Below, piece after piece: positions 26,429-34,500 of a DNA stretch of 64,000 nt. Numbering within the stretch: the stretch's first letter is position 1; the number at the start of each line of letters is the position of its first letter. The notes beneath the pieces were generated by a model. That model was not told the DNA's origin. It saw only the letters and a program-made list of their open reading frames with translations, and searched no databases. The translations under genes were made by a program, and so were the position numbers. Source of the DNA: Nocardioides lianchengensis. GTDB taxonomy: Bacteria; Actinomycetota; Actinomycetes; Propionibacteriales; Nocardioidaceae. The stretch lies in NCBI RefSeq assembly GCF_900101465.1, contig NZ_FMZM01000005.1, positions 163,384-227,383 on the forward strand, given 5' to 3'.

Positions 26429-26464
26429 GCGAGCCCGACGTTTGTCGCCGGATACCGGGAGCCG

Positions 26465-27883
26465 GTGAGTGAGCACTTCGACCTGGTCGTGATCGGCGCC
26501 GGCTCCGGCGAGGCGGTGGTCGACGACGCGCTGTCGCACTGGCGGGTGGCCGTCGTGGAGCGCGCCGACTTCGGCGGCACCTGTCTCAACCGCGGCTGCA
26601 TCCCGTCCAAGATGTTCGTCCACCCCGCCGACGTCGCCGTCCTCGCGGACGACGGCCCGCGGCTGGGCGTGCGCTCGACGGCGGAGGGCGTCGACTGGAC
26701 GGCGGTGCGCGACCGCGTGATCGGCCGCGTCGACGCTGCGTCCCGCGACGGCGAGGAGACCTACGCCGAGAAGCCGCACGTCACCGTCCTGAAGGGCACC
26801 GCCCGGTTCACCGGCGAGCGCCGTCTGGTCGTCACGCTGGCCGACGGCGACGTCGAGGTGACCGCCGACCGGGTCGTGCTCGCCACCGGCAGCCACCCGG
26901 TCGTGCCCGACATCCCGGGACTGGCCGACGCGGGCTACCTGACCAGCGACGACGTGATGCGGACCGAGCGGCTCCCGGCCCGCGTCGGGGTCCTCGGCGG
27001 TGGCTACGTCGGGTCCGAGTTCGCCCACGTGCTGGCGTCGTACGGCGCCCGGGTGACGCAGGTCGACTCCGCGCCGATGCTGCTGACCAACCAGGACGCC
27101 GAGATCTCCGAGCGCTTCACCGCGGCGGTCCGCGAGCGCTGGGACGTCCGTCTGGAGACGTCGCTGGAGCGGGTCAGCGGCACAGCACCGCACACGATGC
27201 ACCTCTCCGACGGCAGCAGCGTCGAGGTCGACGCGATCCTGGTCGCGGTCGGTCGGAAGCCGTCCTCGGACGGGCTCGACCTGGAGCACGCGGGGGTCGA
27301 GGTCTCCGAGGACGGGCGGGTGGTGGTCGACGAGCACCTGCGCACCACCGCCGAGGGCGTCTGGGCGCTGGGCGACCTCTCCAGCGACGTTCCGCTCAAG
27401 CACGTCGCCAACGCCGACGCACGAGTCGTGCACCACAACCTGCTGCACCCCGACGACCTCCGGAGCGCCGACCACGACCACGTCCCGAACGCCGTCTTCG
27501 CCCACCCGCAGGTCGCCTCCGTCGGGCTGACGGAGGAACAGGCCCGTGAGCAGGGTCTCGACCTCGCCGTCGGCCGCCGCGAGTACGCCGAGGTCGCGTT
27601 CGGTTGGGCCCTCCAGCACGACCCCGACGACGACGCGGCCGAGGCGGCCGGGTTGGTCAAGCTGCTGGCGGACCGTCGTACCGGCCTGCTCGTCGGCGCC
27701 CACCTGATCGGCGAGCAGGCGGCGATCCTGGTTCAGCCGCTCGTCCAGGCGATGGCGCTCGGTACGCCGGTCCGCGGCCTGGCCCGCGCCCAGTACTGGA
27801 TCCACCCCGCCCTCACCGAGGTCGTCGAGAACGCGCTGATCGACCTGGAGCAGGACCTGGAGGCCGGCCCCGACAACGCCTGA
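26465..27883 (+). CDS. mtr: Mycothione reductase
   Basis: A 472-residue flavoprotein disulfide reductase that reduces mycothiol disulfide with NADPH, the actinobacterial counterpart of glutathione reductase. Residues 1-30 form the FAD motif (DLVVIGAGSGEAVVDD); the Gly-Glu-Ala-Val-Val sequence after GAGSG is the mycothione-reductase form rather than the GGY of lipoamide dehydrogenase. The redox pair is Cys40 and Cys45 in FGGTCLNRGCIPSKMF. The NAD(P) motif is GVLGGGYVGSEFAHVLAS; the interface HPALTE near the C-terminus supplies the catalytic His-Glu. GTG 26465 is preceded by GGGAG and by a weak TACCGG box. It supports a mycothiol-producing host. Confidence 0.92.
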   Translation: MSEHFDLVVIGAGSGEAVVDDALSHWRVAVVERADFGGTCLNRGCIPSKMFVHPADVAVLADDGPRLGVRSTAEGVDWTAVRDRVIGRVDAASRDGEETYAEKPHVTVLKGTARFTGERRLVVTLADGDVEVTADRVVLATGSHPVVPDIPGLADAGYLTSDDVMRTERLPARVGVLGGGYVGSEFAHVLASYGARVTQVDSAPMLLTNQDAEISERFTAAVRERWDVRLETSLERVSGTAPHTMHLSDGSSVEVDAILVAVGRKPSSDGLDLEHAGVEVSEDGRVVVDEHLRTTAEGVWALGDLSSDVPLKHVANADARVVHHNLLHPDDLRSADHDHVPNAVFAHPQVASVGLTEEQAREQGLDLAVGRREYAEVAFGWALQHDPDDDAAEAAGLVKLLADRRTGLLVGAHLIGEQAAILVQPLVQAMALGTPVRGLARAQYWIHPALTEVVENALIDLEQDLEAGPDNA

Positions 27884-27919
27884 GGCGTGGGAACGGCGTT
27901 CTCGGGGTAGCGGCGCCGT

Positions 27920-29458
27920 ATGAGTGTGATGCGCACCAAGTCGGTCGAGCAGGCGATCAAGGACACCGACGAGCCGGAGACCCGGCTCCGCAAGGACCTC
28001 GGCGCCGCGGACCTGGTGGTCTTCGGCATCGGCGTGCTGATCGGCGCGGGCATCTTCGTGCTGACCGGCACGGTGGCGGCGTCCAACTCCGGGCCGGCGC
28101 TGGCGCTGTCCTTCCTGATCGCCGCCGTGGCGTGCGCCCTGGCCGGGCTCTGCTACGCCGAGTTCGCCTCGACCGTACCGGTGGCCGGCAGCGCCTACAC
28201 CTTCAGCTACGCCAGCTTCGGCGAGCTGGTGGCCTGGATCATCGGCTGGGACCTGGCCCTCGAGTTCACCATCGGCGCGTCCGCGCTGTCGGTCAGCTTC
28301 TCGGGCTACCTGCAGGAGCTCCTGGCCGGGACGCCCGTCGAGGTGCCCGCCCAGATCGGGTCGGCGTCCGGCGGCTTCATCGACCTGCCGGCGGTCGTGA
28401 TCGCCCTGGTCGTGATGGTGCTGCTGATCCGCGGCACCAAGCTGTCGAGTCGCTTCAACCAGGTGATCGTGGCCATCAAGCTGGCCGTGGTCGCGACCGT
28501 CATCGTCGTCGGGATCACCCTGGTCGACCCGGGCAACTGGGTCCCGTTCATCCCCGAGTCGCAGCCCACCCCGGACACCGAGGGTGGGTTCCTCCAGCTC
28601 CCGCTCATCACCAGCCTGCTCGGGATCGAGCCGGCCGTCTTCGGCGTCGCCGGGATGGTCGCCGGCGCGGCCGTGGTGTTCTTCGCGTTCATCGGCTTCG
28701 ACGTGGTCGCGACCACCGCCGAGGAGGCCAAGAACCCGCAGCGCGACGTCCCGATCGGCATCCTCGGCTCGCTCGCCGTCGTCACGGTCCTGTACGCCGC
28801 GGTCAGCCTGATAGTCACCGGGGTGCAGGACTACCGCGACATCGACCCGTCCGACGCCGCCCCGCTCGCGACCGCCTTCAACGCGGCGGGGGTCAGCTGG
28901 ATGGGCGACCTGATCTCCGTCGGCGCCTGCGTCGGCCTGGTGGCCGTCGCGATGATCCTGATGATGGGCCAGAGCCGGGTCGCCTTCGCGATGGCCCGCG
29001 ACGGCCTGCTGCCCCGGGGTCTGGCGAAGGTGCACCCGACCTACGGCACGCCGTACCGGATCACGCTGATCACGGGCGTCGTGGTCGCTGCGATCGCCGG
29101 CTTCGTCGACCTGCAGACGCTGGCCAGCCTGGTCAACATCGGCACGCTGTTCGCCTTCATCCTGGTCAGCATCGGGGTGGCCATCCTCCGTCGTACCCGC
29201 CCCGACCTGCCGCGTTCCTTCCGTACGCCGGCGGTCTGGGTGGTGGCGGTGCTGGCGACGCTGATGTGCCTCTACCTGATGCTCAACCTGTCCGGCGAGA
29301 CCTGGCTCCGCTTCGGCATCTGGATGGCGATCGGCTTCGTCGTGTACGCGCTCTACGGCCGCAAGCACAGCCGGCTGGCCGAGCGCGAGCGCGAGGAGGC
29401 CGCAGCCGGGCGGTCGGCGGGCTCGGCGGGCTCAGCTGGCTCAGCGGGGGAGCAGTAG
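27920..29458 (+). CDS. APC-family amino acid permease (cationic amino acid transporter type)
   Basis: A 512-residue permease with about 12 membrane helices. The hallmark first helix DLVVFGIGVLIGAGIFVLTG carries the GxGxGIF substrate motif. LCYAEFASTVPVAGSAYTFSYASFGE and IGWDLALEFTIGAS follow, matching the cationic amino acid transporter group (YhdG/CAT-like). FFAFIGFDVVATTAEEAKNPQRDVP is the family-specific loop after helix 6. The C-terminus is a short Ser/Ala/Gly repeat. Substrate is probably basic or neutral amino acids (inference). ATG 27920 has a TAGCGG 6 nt upstream. It overlaps the convergent coiled-coil gene by 18 bases. Confidence 0.9.
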   Translation: MSVMRTKSVEQAIKDTDEPETRLRKDLGAADLVVFGIGVLIGAGIFVLTGTVAASNSGPALALSFLIAAVACALAGLCYAEFASTVPVAGSAYTFSYASFGELVAWIIGWDLALEFTIGASALSVSFSGYLQELLAGTPVEVPAQIGSASGGFIDLPAVVIALVVMVLLIRGTKLSSRFNQVIVAIKLAVVATVIVVGITLVDPGNWVPFIPESQPTPDTEGGFLQLPLITSLLGIEPAVFGVAGMVAGAAVVFFAFIGFDVVATTAEEAKNPQRDVPIGILGSLAVVTVLYAAVSLIVTGVQDYRDIDPSDAAPLATAFNAAGVSWMGDLISVGACVGLVAVAMILMMGQSRVAFAMARDGLLPRGLAKVHPTYGTPYRITLITGVVVAAIAGFVDLQTLASLVNIGTLFAFILVSIGVAILRRTRPDLPRSFRTPAVWVVAVLATLMCLYLMLNLSGETWLRFGIWMAIGFVVYALYGRKHSRLAEREREEAAAGRSAGSAGSAGSAGEQ

Positions 29459-30400
29459 CTCCTCGCGGCGGGCCGTGGCGGCGTCCTCACGGTCGACGAG
29501 CTCCTCGTAGCGGGCCCGGAGGCCGAGCCGGATCCGCACCACGAGGCGCATGACGTCGAGGGTGTCGTCGTGCATCCGGTTGATCCGGTCACGGATCGAC
29601 CAGTCGGTGAAGATGTTGTCGAACCACACGTCGAAGGTGCGCGTCATTCCCTCGACCGCGAGCCGCGGCGTGTCGGCGAGCCCGACGTCGGCGAGCTCCA
29701 CCGAGAGCCGCTTCAGCGCACGGTCGGCGGCCCGGAGCAGCTCTTCGGCGTCCTCGACCCGCTCGTACTTCATCGCGCTGGACAGCATCCCGCCGCCGAA
29801 GAAGGTGTCGTACGTCGACCAGTCCTTGGCCCGGCGCAGCATCTGGGAGGCCTGCTCCAGCTGCTCGAGCGCTGCGGTCGCCGCGTCGTCGGCCTCACCG
29901 ACCTCGGTCCGCTCGCTGCGGACCGTGCCGAGCTCGGCGCCGTTCGCGGTCAGCTCCTCGGCCAGCGGTCCGCCGGCGTCCCGCAGCCGCTGCTCCGTCG
30001 CGTCGAGCGCGGCCGCGAGCCGAGCCTCGACGTCACCCAGCGCGCCCAGCGCCGCGCGGGCGGCGTCCAGCTCCTCGCGGGCGAAGGAGACCGCTGCCTC
30101 GGCCCGCGCCGCGGCGTACTCGGCGGCCTGATGCTCCGCCTGCTCGGTGCTCAGCCGGGTCGCCCGCTCACCGCGCAGGGTGGCCCAGATCCGGGCCGGG
30201 CTGAAGGACTCCAGGGCTCGGACGTCGTCCGTCTCGCGGCTCAGGTCGGTCCGTGCCTGACGGGCAGCGGCGGAGGCCTCCGCGAGCGCCTTCTCGGCCC
30301 GCGTGATCCGGGCGTTGAGGCGGCGGTCCTCGGCGACGGCCTCGAGGGCGTCCGTCAGGTCGCGGTGCACGTCGGCTCCGGGCGTCGAGTGGTCGCTCAC
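29441..30400 (-). CDS. Coiled-coil protein of unknown function
   Basis: A 319-residue cytosolic protein, Ala/Glu/Arg-rich, with long heptad regions at about residues 20-65 (LNARITRAEKALAEASAAAR), 90-150 and 175-205. The C-terminal third is more conserved-looking: DWSTYDTFFGGGMLSSAMKY, a cluster of aromatic and Gly residues, then TRTFDVWFDNIFTDWSIRDR and INRMHDDTLDVM. No enzyme motif or membrane segment is seen and I cannot name a family. GTG 30400 is supported by a TACCCT box exactly 6 nt upstream. The gene converges on the amino-acid permease with an 18-base overlap. Confidence 0.75.
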   Translation of the reverse strand: MSDHSTPGADVHRDLTDALEAVAEDRRLNARITRAEKALAEASAAARQARTDLSRETDDVRALESFSPARIWATLRGERATRLSTEQAEHQAAEYAAARAEAAVSFAREELDAARAALGALGDVEARLAAALDATEQRLRDAGGPLAEELTANGAELGTVRSERTEVGEADDAATAALEQLEQASQMLRRAKDWSTYDTFFGGGMLSSAMKYERVEDAEELLRAADRALKRLSVELADVGLADTPRLAVEGMTRTFDVWFDNIFTDWSIRDRINRMHDDTLDVMRLVVRIRLGLRARYEELVDREDAATARREELLLPR

Positions 30401-30406
30401 GTCGGC

Positions 30407-30412
30407 AGGGTA
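30407..30412 (-). promoter_or_regulatory. Leaderless -10 box (TACCCT) for the coiled-coil gene
   Basis: TACCCT on the minus strand ends 6 nt before GTG 30400. Confidence 0.55.
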
Positions 30413-30421
30413 CGACGCGGT

Positions 30422-30979
30422 TCAGCGGCGTACGGCGGCGACGTACCTCGGACGATCGCCCGTCGGGTCGGACGGCCACGCGGGCAGGTCCGGGTGGCGC
30501 TGGCGAACCGTCGCGACGAGGGCCTCGACCGCATGGTCCGCGAGGCGCTCCTCGTCCGACGCCAGGGTCGTCGCCTGCCACCACGCAGGACCGACGAGCA
30601 CCACGAGGGCGGCGATCGGCAGGAGCCACCACCACCAGGCGGCCTCGGCGCTGGTGGCGAGCAGCACGCTGAGCGAGGCCAGGGCCAGCCCGAGGACGGC
30701 CGGCATGACGACGTGACCGGAGACGGTGATGCTGCTGGTGCCGACCAGGCGCCGACCCGACCCGTCCAGCTCCACGCTGATGCGGCAGGTCGTCGGCAGA
30801 TCCGTGCTCGGAGCCTCGACGATGACGAGCCGCCAGGCCTGTCCCGGCCGCGACCGCCTGATCCGGATCTGGGGGCTGAACCTGAGCCAGCGGCGCCAGA
30901 GACGCGCGCCCGCGACGGCGTCCACCATCTCGGCGGTCAGGCCGTGCGGAAGCTCGATCGAGCAGAAGCGGGTGGTCAC
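30422..30979 (-). CDS. Two-helix membrane protein, function unknown
   Basis: A 185-residue protein. The N-terminal 80 residues look like a small cytosolic beta domain (TTRFCSIELPHGLTAEMVDA, WRLVIVEAPSTDLPTTCRIS). Two adjacent membrane helices follow at about residues 96-116 (VVMPAVLGLALASLSVLLAT) and 121-138 (AWWWWLLPIAALVVLVGP), then a cytosolic tail (EERLADHAVEALVATVRQRH). No family recognised. GTG 30979 has GGGAGG ten bases upstream. It lies 21 bases upstream of the coiled-coil gene on the same strand, whose own promoter is inside this gene's end region. Confidence 0.65.
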   Translation of the reverse strand: MTTRFCSIELPHGLTAEMVDAVAGARLWRRWLRFSPQIRIRRSRPGQAWRLVIVEAPSTDLPTTCRISVELDGSGRRLVGTSSITVSGHVVMPAVLGLALASLSVLLATSAEAAWWWWLLPIAALVVLVGPAWWQATTLASDEERLADHAVEALVATVRQRHPDLPAWPSDPTGDRPRYVAAVRR

Positions 30980-31099
30980 GGTGTCAGATCCTCCCCGTGC
31001 GTCCCCCCGGGTACTGCAGGATGGGCGACCATCCGTCCAGGCCTGACCACCGACCGACGACCGGCTGACAGCGCCGGCCGAGGCACCAGGAGGAGATCC

Positions 31100-31351
31100 A
31101 TGCAGCAGCGTCCCCAGGACCGGCCGTCGCCGTTCCCCCTTATCGTCTCGATCGTGCTGACCGCGTACCTCGCGGTGGTCACGTTCTTCCTCGGACGAGA
31201 CGCCACCACCGAGGCCGACGCTGCCGTCCAGCACCTGCTCTGGGTGCTGTGCGGGGGAGCGGCCCTCGTGGTGTTCTGCCTGTTCGTGCAGGTGCTCGAC
31301 GGGCGTGCTCCCTCCTCGGCCGACCCGCGTCGCGAGGCGGAGGACGCCTGA
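31100..31351 (+). CDS. Small two-helix membrane protein, function unknown
   Basis: An 83-residue protein with a polar N-terminus (MQQRPQDRPSPFP), two membrane helices at about residues 14-33 (LIVSIVLTAYLAVVTFFLG) and 43-64 (QHLLWVLCGGAALVVFCLFVQVL), and an acidic tail. No family recognised. A good Shine-Dalgarno (AGGAGGAG) ends 4 bases before ATG 31100. It is read divergently from the membrane protein gene ending at 30422 and converges on the SDR gene 21 bases downstream. Confidence 0.65.
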   Translation: MQQRPQDRPSPFPLIVSIVLTAYLAVVTFFLGRDATTEADAAVQHLLWVLCGGAALVVFCLFVQVLDGRAPSSADPRREAEDA

Positions 31352-31372
31352 CCGCCAGCGTCGACGTCTCGC

Positions 31373-32107
31373 TCAGATGACGTGCCCGCCGTTGACCGTG
31401 ATCCGTTGCCCGGTGACGAACCCACCGGCGTCGGAGACCAGGTGACCCACCATGGCGGCGACGTCCTCGGGCGTGCCCATCCGCCGCAGGGGGACCTCGG
31501 CCTCGTAGGCGGCGGAGTCGATGCCGGCGTGCCGCTCGACGGGGATCCAGCCCGGCTGGACAAGGTTGACCGTGATGCCGTCGGGGCCGAGCTCCTTGGC
31601 CCAGACCTTGGTCAGGCCGACCTGGGCGCTCTTGGCGGCGACGTACGCCGACATCAGCGGCGCGGCCCGGTCCGCGAGGTCGGAGCCGATGAGGACGACC
31701 CGCCCACCGCCGGCCGCGCGCATGCTCGGGAGGGCGGCCCGGACGAGCAGGGTGGGGCTCTTGACGAAGAACTCCAGCTGGTCGAGGTGGGTCTGCCAGG
31801 TCAGGTCGTCGATACCGACCTCCGGCTGCGGGCCGGTGGCGTTCGCGACGACCGCGGTGACCGGGCCGAGGGTCCGGGTGACCTCGTCGACCAGGGCGGT
31901 GACCCCGTCCTCGGCGACGACGTCGGCGCCGTACGCCTCGGCGACCCCACCGCGCTCCCGGATCCGGGCGACCACGGCCTCCGCGCCCTCCCGGCCGCGG
32001 AGGTAGTTGACGGCGACCGGCCGTCCGTCGGCCGCGAGGCGCAGCGCGATCGCCGCCCCGAGCCCGCGTGAGGCACCGGTGATGATCGCGACTCCGGGAG
32101 TGGTCAT
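31373..32107 (-). CDS. Short-chain dehydrogenase/reductase (FabG-like)
   Basis: A 244-residue SDR: cofactor site VAIITGASRGLGAAIALRLA, NYLRGREGAE after beta 2 suggesting NADP, catalytic Ser in VVLIGSDLADRA and Tyr-Lys in SAYVAAKSAQVGLTKVWAKE. The usual NNAG motif is ANATGPQPE, a variation seen in some FabG-like proteins. The C-terminus VTGQRITVNGGHVI is the classic FabG ending. Probable role is reduction of a 3-oxoacyl or similar substrate (inference). ATG 32107 is 6 nt after a TAGGGT box. It lies 45 bases downstream of the IMPase gene on the same strand. Confidence 0.9.
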   Translation of the reverse strand: MTTPGVAIITGASRGLGAAIALRLAADGRPVAVNYLRGREGAEAVVARIRERGGVAEAYGADVVAEDGVTALVDEVTRTLGPVTAVVANATGPQPEVGIDDLTWQTHLDQLEFFVKSPTLLVRAALPSMRAAGGGRVVLIGSDLADRAAPLMSAYVAAKSAQVGLTKVWAKELGPDGITVNLVQPGWIPVERHAGIDSAAYEAEVPLRRMGTPEDVAAMVGHLVSDAGGFVTGQRITVNGGHVI

Positions 32108-32113
32108 GCGGTC

Positions 32114-32119
32114 ACCCTA
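32114..32119 (-). promoter_or_regulatory. Leaderless -10 box (TAGGGT) for the SDR gene
   Basis: TAGGGT on the minus strand ends 6 nt before ATG 32107, in the 45-base gap after the IMPase stop. Confidence 0.6.
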
Positions 32120-32152
32120 GGGGCAGGCCCCGGCCCCGTGACGGGGGCCCGT

Positions 32153-32923
32153 TCAGCGCACGGGTGAGGTCGGGTACCCGAGGGCAGCCAGCAGCTGCGG
32201 GTGCAGCGCCGCGTTCGAGTAGAGCCCACCGCCGCGGTCTCCGTCGGCGCCGCCGGTCCGGTCGGTGAACCGGCCGCCGGCCTCCTCGACCAGGAGGATC
32301 CAGGGCGCGTGGTCCCACAGGTGGAAGCCCTCGACCAGGAAGGCGTCGATCTCGCCGCGCACGAGCTCCACGAGCGGCAGCGGACTGCCGGGCGCGGGCC
32401 CGAGGCCGGGCCGGAGGCGGTCCCGCGAGGCGACGTCCAGGGCGTCGACGCGCGCCGTGGACACCGTGGCGGTCGTGCTGACCGAGAGCCGGTCCGGCGC
32501 GACCGCGGCGGGTGGCCAGGCGGACTCGAAGGCGCCGCCGCCGCGGGTCGCCCACCAGCGGCGACCGAGCGCCGGGGCCGTGACCACGGCGACCTCGAGG
32601 CGTCCGGCGACCTGCAGGGCGAGGTGCACGCGCCAGTGCGGGTCGTGGCGGGAGAAGAACGACGTACCGTCGATCGGGTCGATGATCCAGACCCGCGCGG
32701 AGTCCCCGTGCACGCCGAGCTCCTCACCGAACAGTGCGTCGCCGGCCCGGGCGGACTCGAGCTCCTGCCGGATCAGCCGCTCGACGGCCCGGTCGGCCTC
32801 CGTGACCGGAGTGCCGTCGTCCTTCGTCGTGGTGGTGACCCCGGCCTCGAAGTGGCGAAGCGCGAGCCCGGCGGCCCGGTCGGAGACGTCGAGGGCGAGC
32901 CGGAGGTCGTCGGCGCTGTCCAT
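32153..32923 (-). CDS. Inositol monophosphatase / histidinol-phosphatase family protein
   Basis: A 256-residue Mg-dependent sugar-phosphate phosphatase. Motifs are DDGTPVTEADRAVERLI, LFGEELGV (metal Glu), VWIIDPIDGTSFFSRH (the DPIDGT metal loop; Ser replaces the usual Lys/Asn after GT) and FHLWDHAPWILLVEEAGGRF (WDxAP). In actinobacteria such proteins include HisN-type histidinol-phosphatases; the TKDDGTPVTEADRAVE N-terminus fits that group, but the substrate is uncertain. ATG 32923 has a TAGCGT 9 nt upstream and is divergent from a hypothetical gene 50 bases away. A second member of this family ends at base 288 of the window. Confidence 0.88.
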   Translation of the reverse strand: MDSADDLRLALDVSDRAAGLALRHFEAGVTTTTKDDGTPVTEADRAVERLIRQELESARAGDALFGEELGVHGDSARVWIIDPIDGTSFFSRHDPHWRVHLALQVAGRLEVAVVTAPALGRRWWATRGGGAFESAWPPAAVAPDRLSVSTTATVSTARVDALDVASRDRLRPGLGPAPGSPLPLVELVRGEIDAFLVEGFHLWDHAPWILLVEEAGGRFTDRTGGADGDRGGGLYSNAALHPQLLAALGYPTSPVR

Positions 32924-32961
32924 GACCCGGGAACGCTAGCAGCGCAGGCGGGCGACGGCCC

Positions 32962-32967
32962 TAGGGT
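32962..32967 (+). promoter_or_regulatory. Leaderless -10 box (TAGGGT) for the 325-residue hypothetical gene
   Basis: TAGGGT ends 6 nt before ATG 32974; no ribosome site. Confidence 0.6.
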
Positions 32968-32973
32968 CGGCGC

Positions 32974-33951
32974 ATGAGCGAGGTTCCGGCGTGGTCCGAG
33001 CTGGTGTTCGTGATGGTGCACGGCCCCGACCGGCCGATGCGCGGCCGGATCCGTCACGACGACGGGGACCGGGAGCCGACGTACACGGTCTCGCACGTCG
33101 AGGGCGAGCCGATGCCGACCTTCGCCCGGGGTTCCGGCGAGGTCATCGACGTCTGGTGCTGGGGTGAGCGGCTGCGCATCGAGGACCCCGACGGGCAGGT
33201 GCGCCTGATCAGCGACGGTACGACGGTCTGGACCTTCCTCGACCCCGGCGAGCCCCCGAGGGAGTCGCCGCGCCGCAACGTCGAGTTCGTCGTCGGCGGG
33301 ACCGAGCTGCTGGTGCGCACGGATGCGGAGCGGTGGCTCGGGGACGACTTCACCCGCCCGACCGGCCCGGCCGCACGGACGACGTACCTGGGCCGGGCCG
33401 CGTGGGCGGTGGAGCTGGCCCCTCCTCGCCACAAGCCGGCCCCGATGCAGGTCGTGGTCGACGCGGAGACCGGGATGCACCTCCAGCGGCGCAACGACGC
33501 GTTCGGCCTGGTCCACGAGTGGACCGAGCTCGTCGTGGGCGAGGACCTCGACCCGGCGCTGTTCACCTGGACCGGTCCCGTCGTCACCTGGGAACAGCAG
33601 CGCGAGGAGGCCCGGCGCGAGCGGGAGAGCGAGCAGGCGGACCTCGTGCGCTGGCTGGACCAGAACCTGGGCACGCGGACGCTCCGGGTCACCGTCGACG
33701 CCCCGATCACCGTCCACCACCTGGAGGAGGACGGGTCTCTGCACGCGAGCATCGAGGGGGTCGGCTCGCTGGTACGCCGGCCGCACAGCGACCTTCCCTG
33801 GGACGACGCCGACGACGGAGGAACCGCGCACCGCTGGAGCGACGGCGGGTGGGACTGGGCGGTCAACGCGTGGGACACCGCCCTCGCCCCCGGCGCCCTG
33901 GCCGAGCTGCGGTCTCAGCTGGGCGCCCACTCCCGCCGGAGCAGCCCGTAG
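32974..33951 (+). CDS. Hypothetical protein, possible LolA/outer-membrane-lipoprotein-carrier-like fold
   Basis: A 325-residue soluble protein without signal peptide. Residues about 1-200 read as long antiparallel strands (MRGRIRHDDGDREPTYTVSH, VIDVWCWGERLRIEDPDGQ, TTVWTFLDPGEPP, MQVVVDAETGMHLQRRNDAF), resembling the LolA-like fold seen in some actinobacterial lipid or glycolipid carriers; this is a weak impression only. A coiled charged linker (WEQQREEARRERESEQADLV) precedes a smaller C-terminal beta domain (RVTVDAPITVHHLEEDG, WDWAVNAWDTALAPG). Leaderless by its TAGGGT box. The last 37 bases overlap the convergent GNAT gene. Confidence 0.7.
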   Translation: MSEVPAWSELVFVMVHGPDRPMRGRIRHDDGDREPTYTVSHVEGEPMPTFARGSGEVIDVWCWGERLRIEDPDGQVRLISDGTTVWTFLDPGEPPRESPRRNVEFVVGGTELLVRTDAERWLGDDFTRPTGPAARTTYLGRAAWAVELAPPRHKPAPMQVVVDAETGMHLQRRNDAFGLVHEWTELVVGEDLDPALFTWTGPVVTWEQQREEARRERESEQADLVRWLDQNLGTRTLRVTVDAPITVHHLEEDGSLHASIEGVGSLVRRPHSDLPWDDADDGGTAHRWSDGGWDWAVNAWDTALAPGALAELRSQLGAHSRRSSP

Positions 33952-34475
33952 ACCCACGAGTCCGACACGACGCCGTCGACCACGCAGTCCTCGCGCAGGG
34001 TCCCCTCGAGCCGGAAGCCCAGCTTCTCCAGGACCCGGGCGGACGCGGCGTTGCGGGTGTCGGCCTCGGCCTGCACCCGGTTGAGGTCGAGGGCCTCGAA
34101 GGCCCACCGCAGCAGGGCGCCGGCGGCCTCGGTGGCGAAGCCCTGACCCCACGCCGTCCTCGCGAAGCAGTAGCCCACGGACGCGCTGCGGTGCTCGGGG
34201 TCCCACCGGGTCACCCCGCACCAGCCGAGGAAGGCGCCGTCGGAGCGCCGCTCCACGACCGGGCGCGCGCCCGTGCCCTCGTCCGCCATCCGCACGCAGG
34301 TCGCGACGAACCGATCGGCCCGCTCCCGCTCCGTCCAGGGTGGGGAGTCCCAGTAGCGCAGCACGAAGGCGTCGCTGTGCAGGGCGAACAGCTCGTCGGT
34401 GTCCGCGTCGGTGGCGGGCCGCAGGCGGAGCCGGTCGGTCTCGAGAACGGGGGTGGGCAGGCCCATGGAGGCCAT
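33915..34475 (-). CDS. RimJ/RimL-type GNAT N-acetyltransferase
   Basis: A 186-residue GNAT of the RimJ/RimL group. It starts with the typical VLETDRLRLRPATDADTDEL, followed by FLGWCGVTRWDPEHRSASVGYCFAR, the acetyl-CoA motif WGQGFATEAAGALLRWAFEAL and NRVQAEADTRNAASARVLEKLGFRLEGTLRE, which is the family fingerprint. It may acetylate a ribosomal-protein N-terminus or a small molecule. ATG 34475 is preceded by CAGGG; a second ATG three codons in is an alternative start. It converges on the hypothetical gene with a 37-base overlap and begins 25 bases after the fadB stop on the same strand. Confidence 0.9.
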   Translation of the reverse strand: MASMGLPTPVLETDRLRLRPATDADTDELFALHSDAFVLRYWDSPPWTERERADRFVATCVRMADEGTGARPVVERRSDGAFLGWCGVTRWDPEHRSASVGYCFARTAWGQGFATEAAGALLRWAFEALDLNRVQAEADTRNAASARVLEKLGFRLEGTLREDCVVDGVVSDSWVYGLLRREWAPS

Positions 34476-34500
34476 GGTGCCCTGCCCACCCCCGCGTGAC

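Noticed and set aside
24914..29368. A 1484-codon open frame on the minus strand opposite dxs, the protease, mtr and the permease
   Set aside because: Composition is dominated by Arg, Gly, Asp, His and Val as expected for the antisense of GC-rich genes; it has no domain, and the four plus-strand genes are certain.
32974..33951. LolA-family call for the hypothetical protein
   Set aside because: The strand pattern is suggestive but there is no signal peptide or lipobox, so I kept it as a weak remark only.
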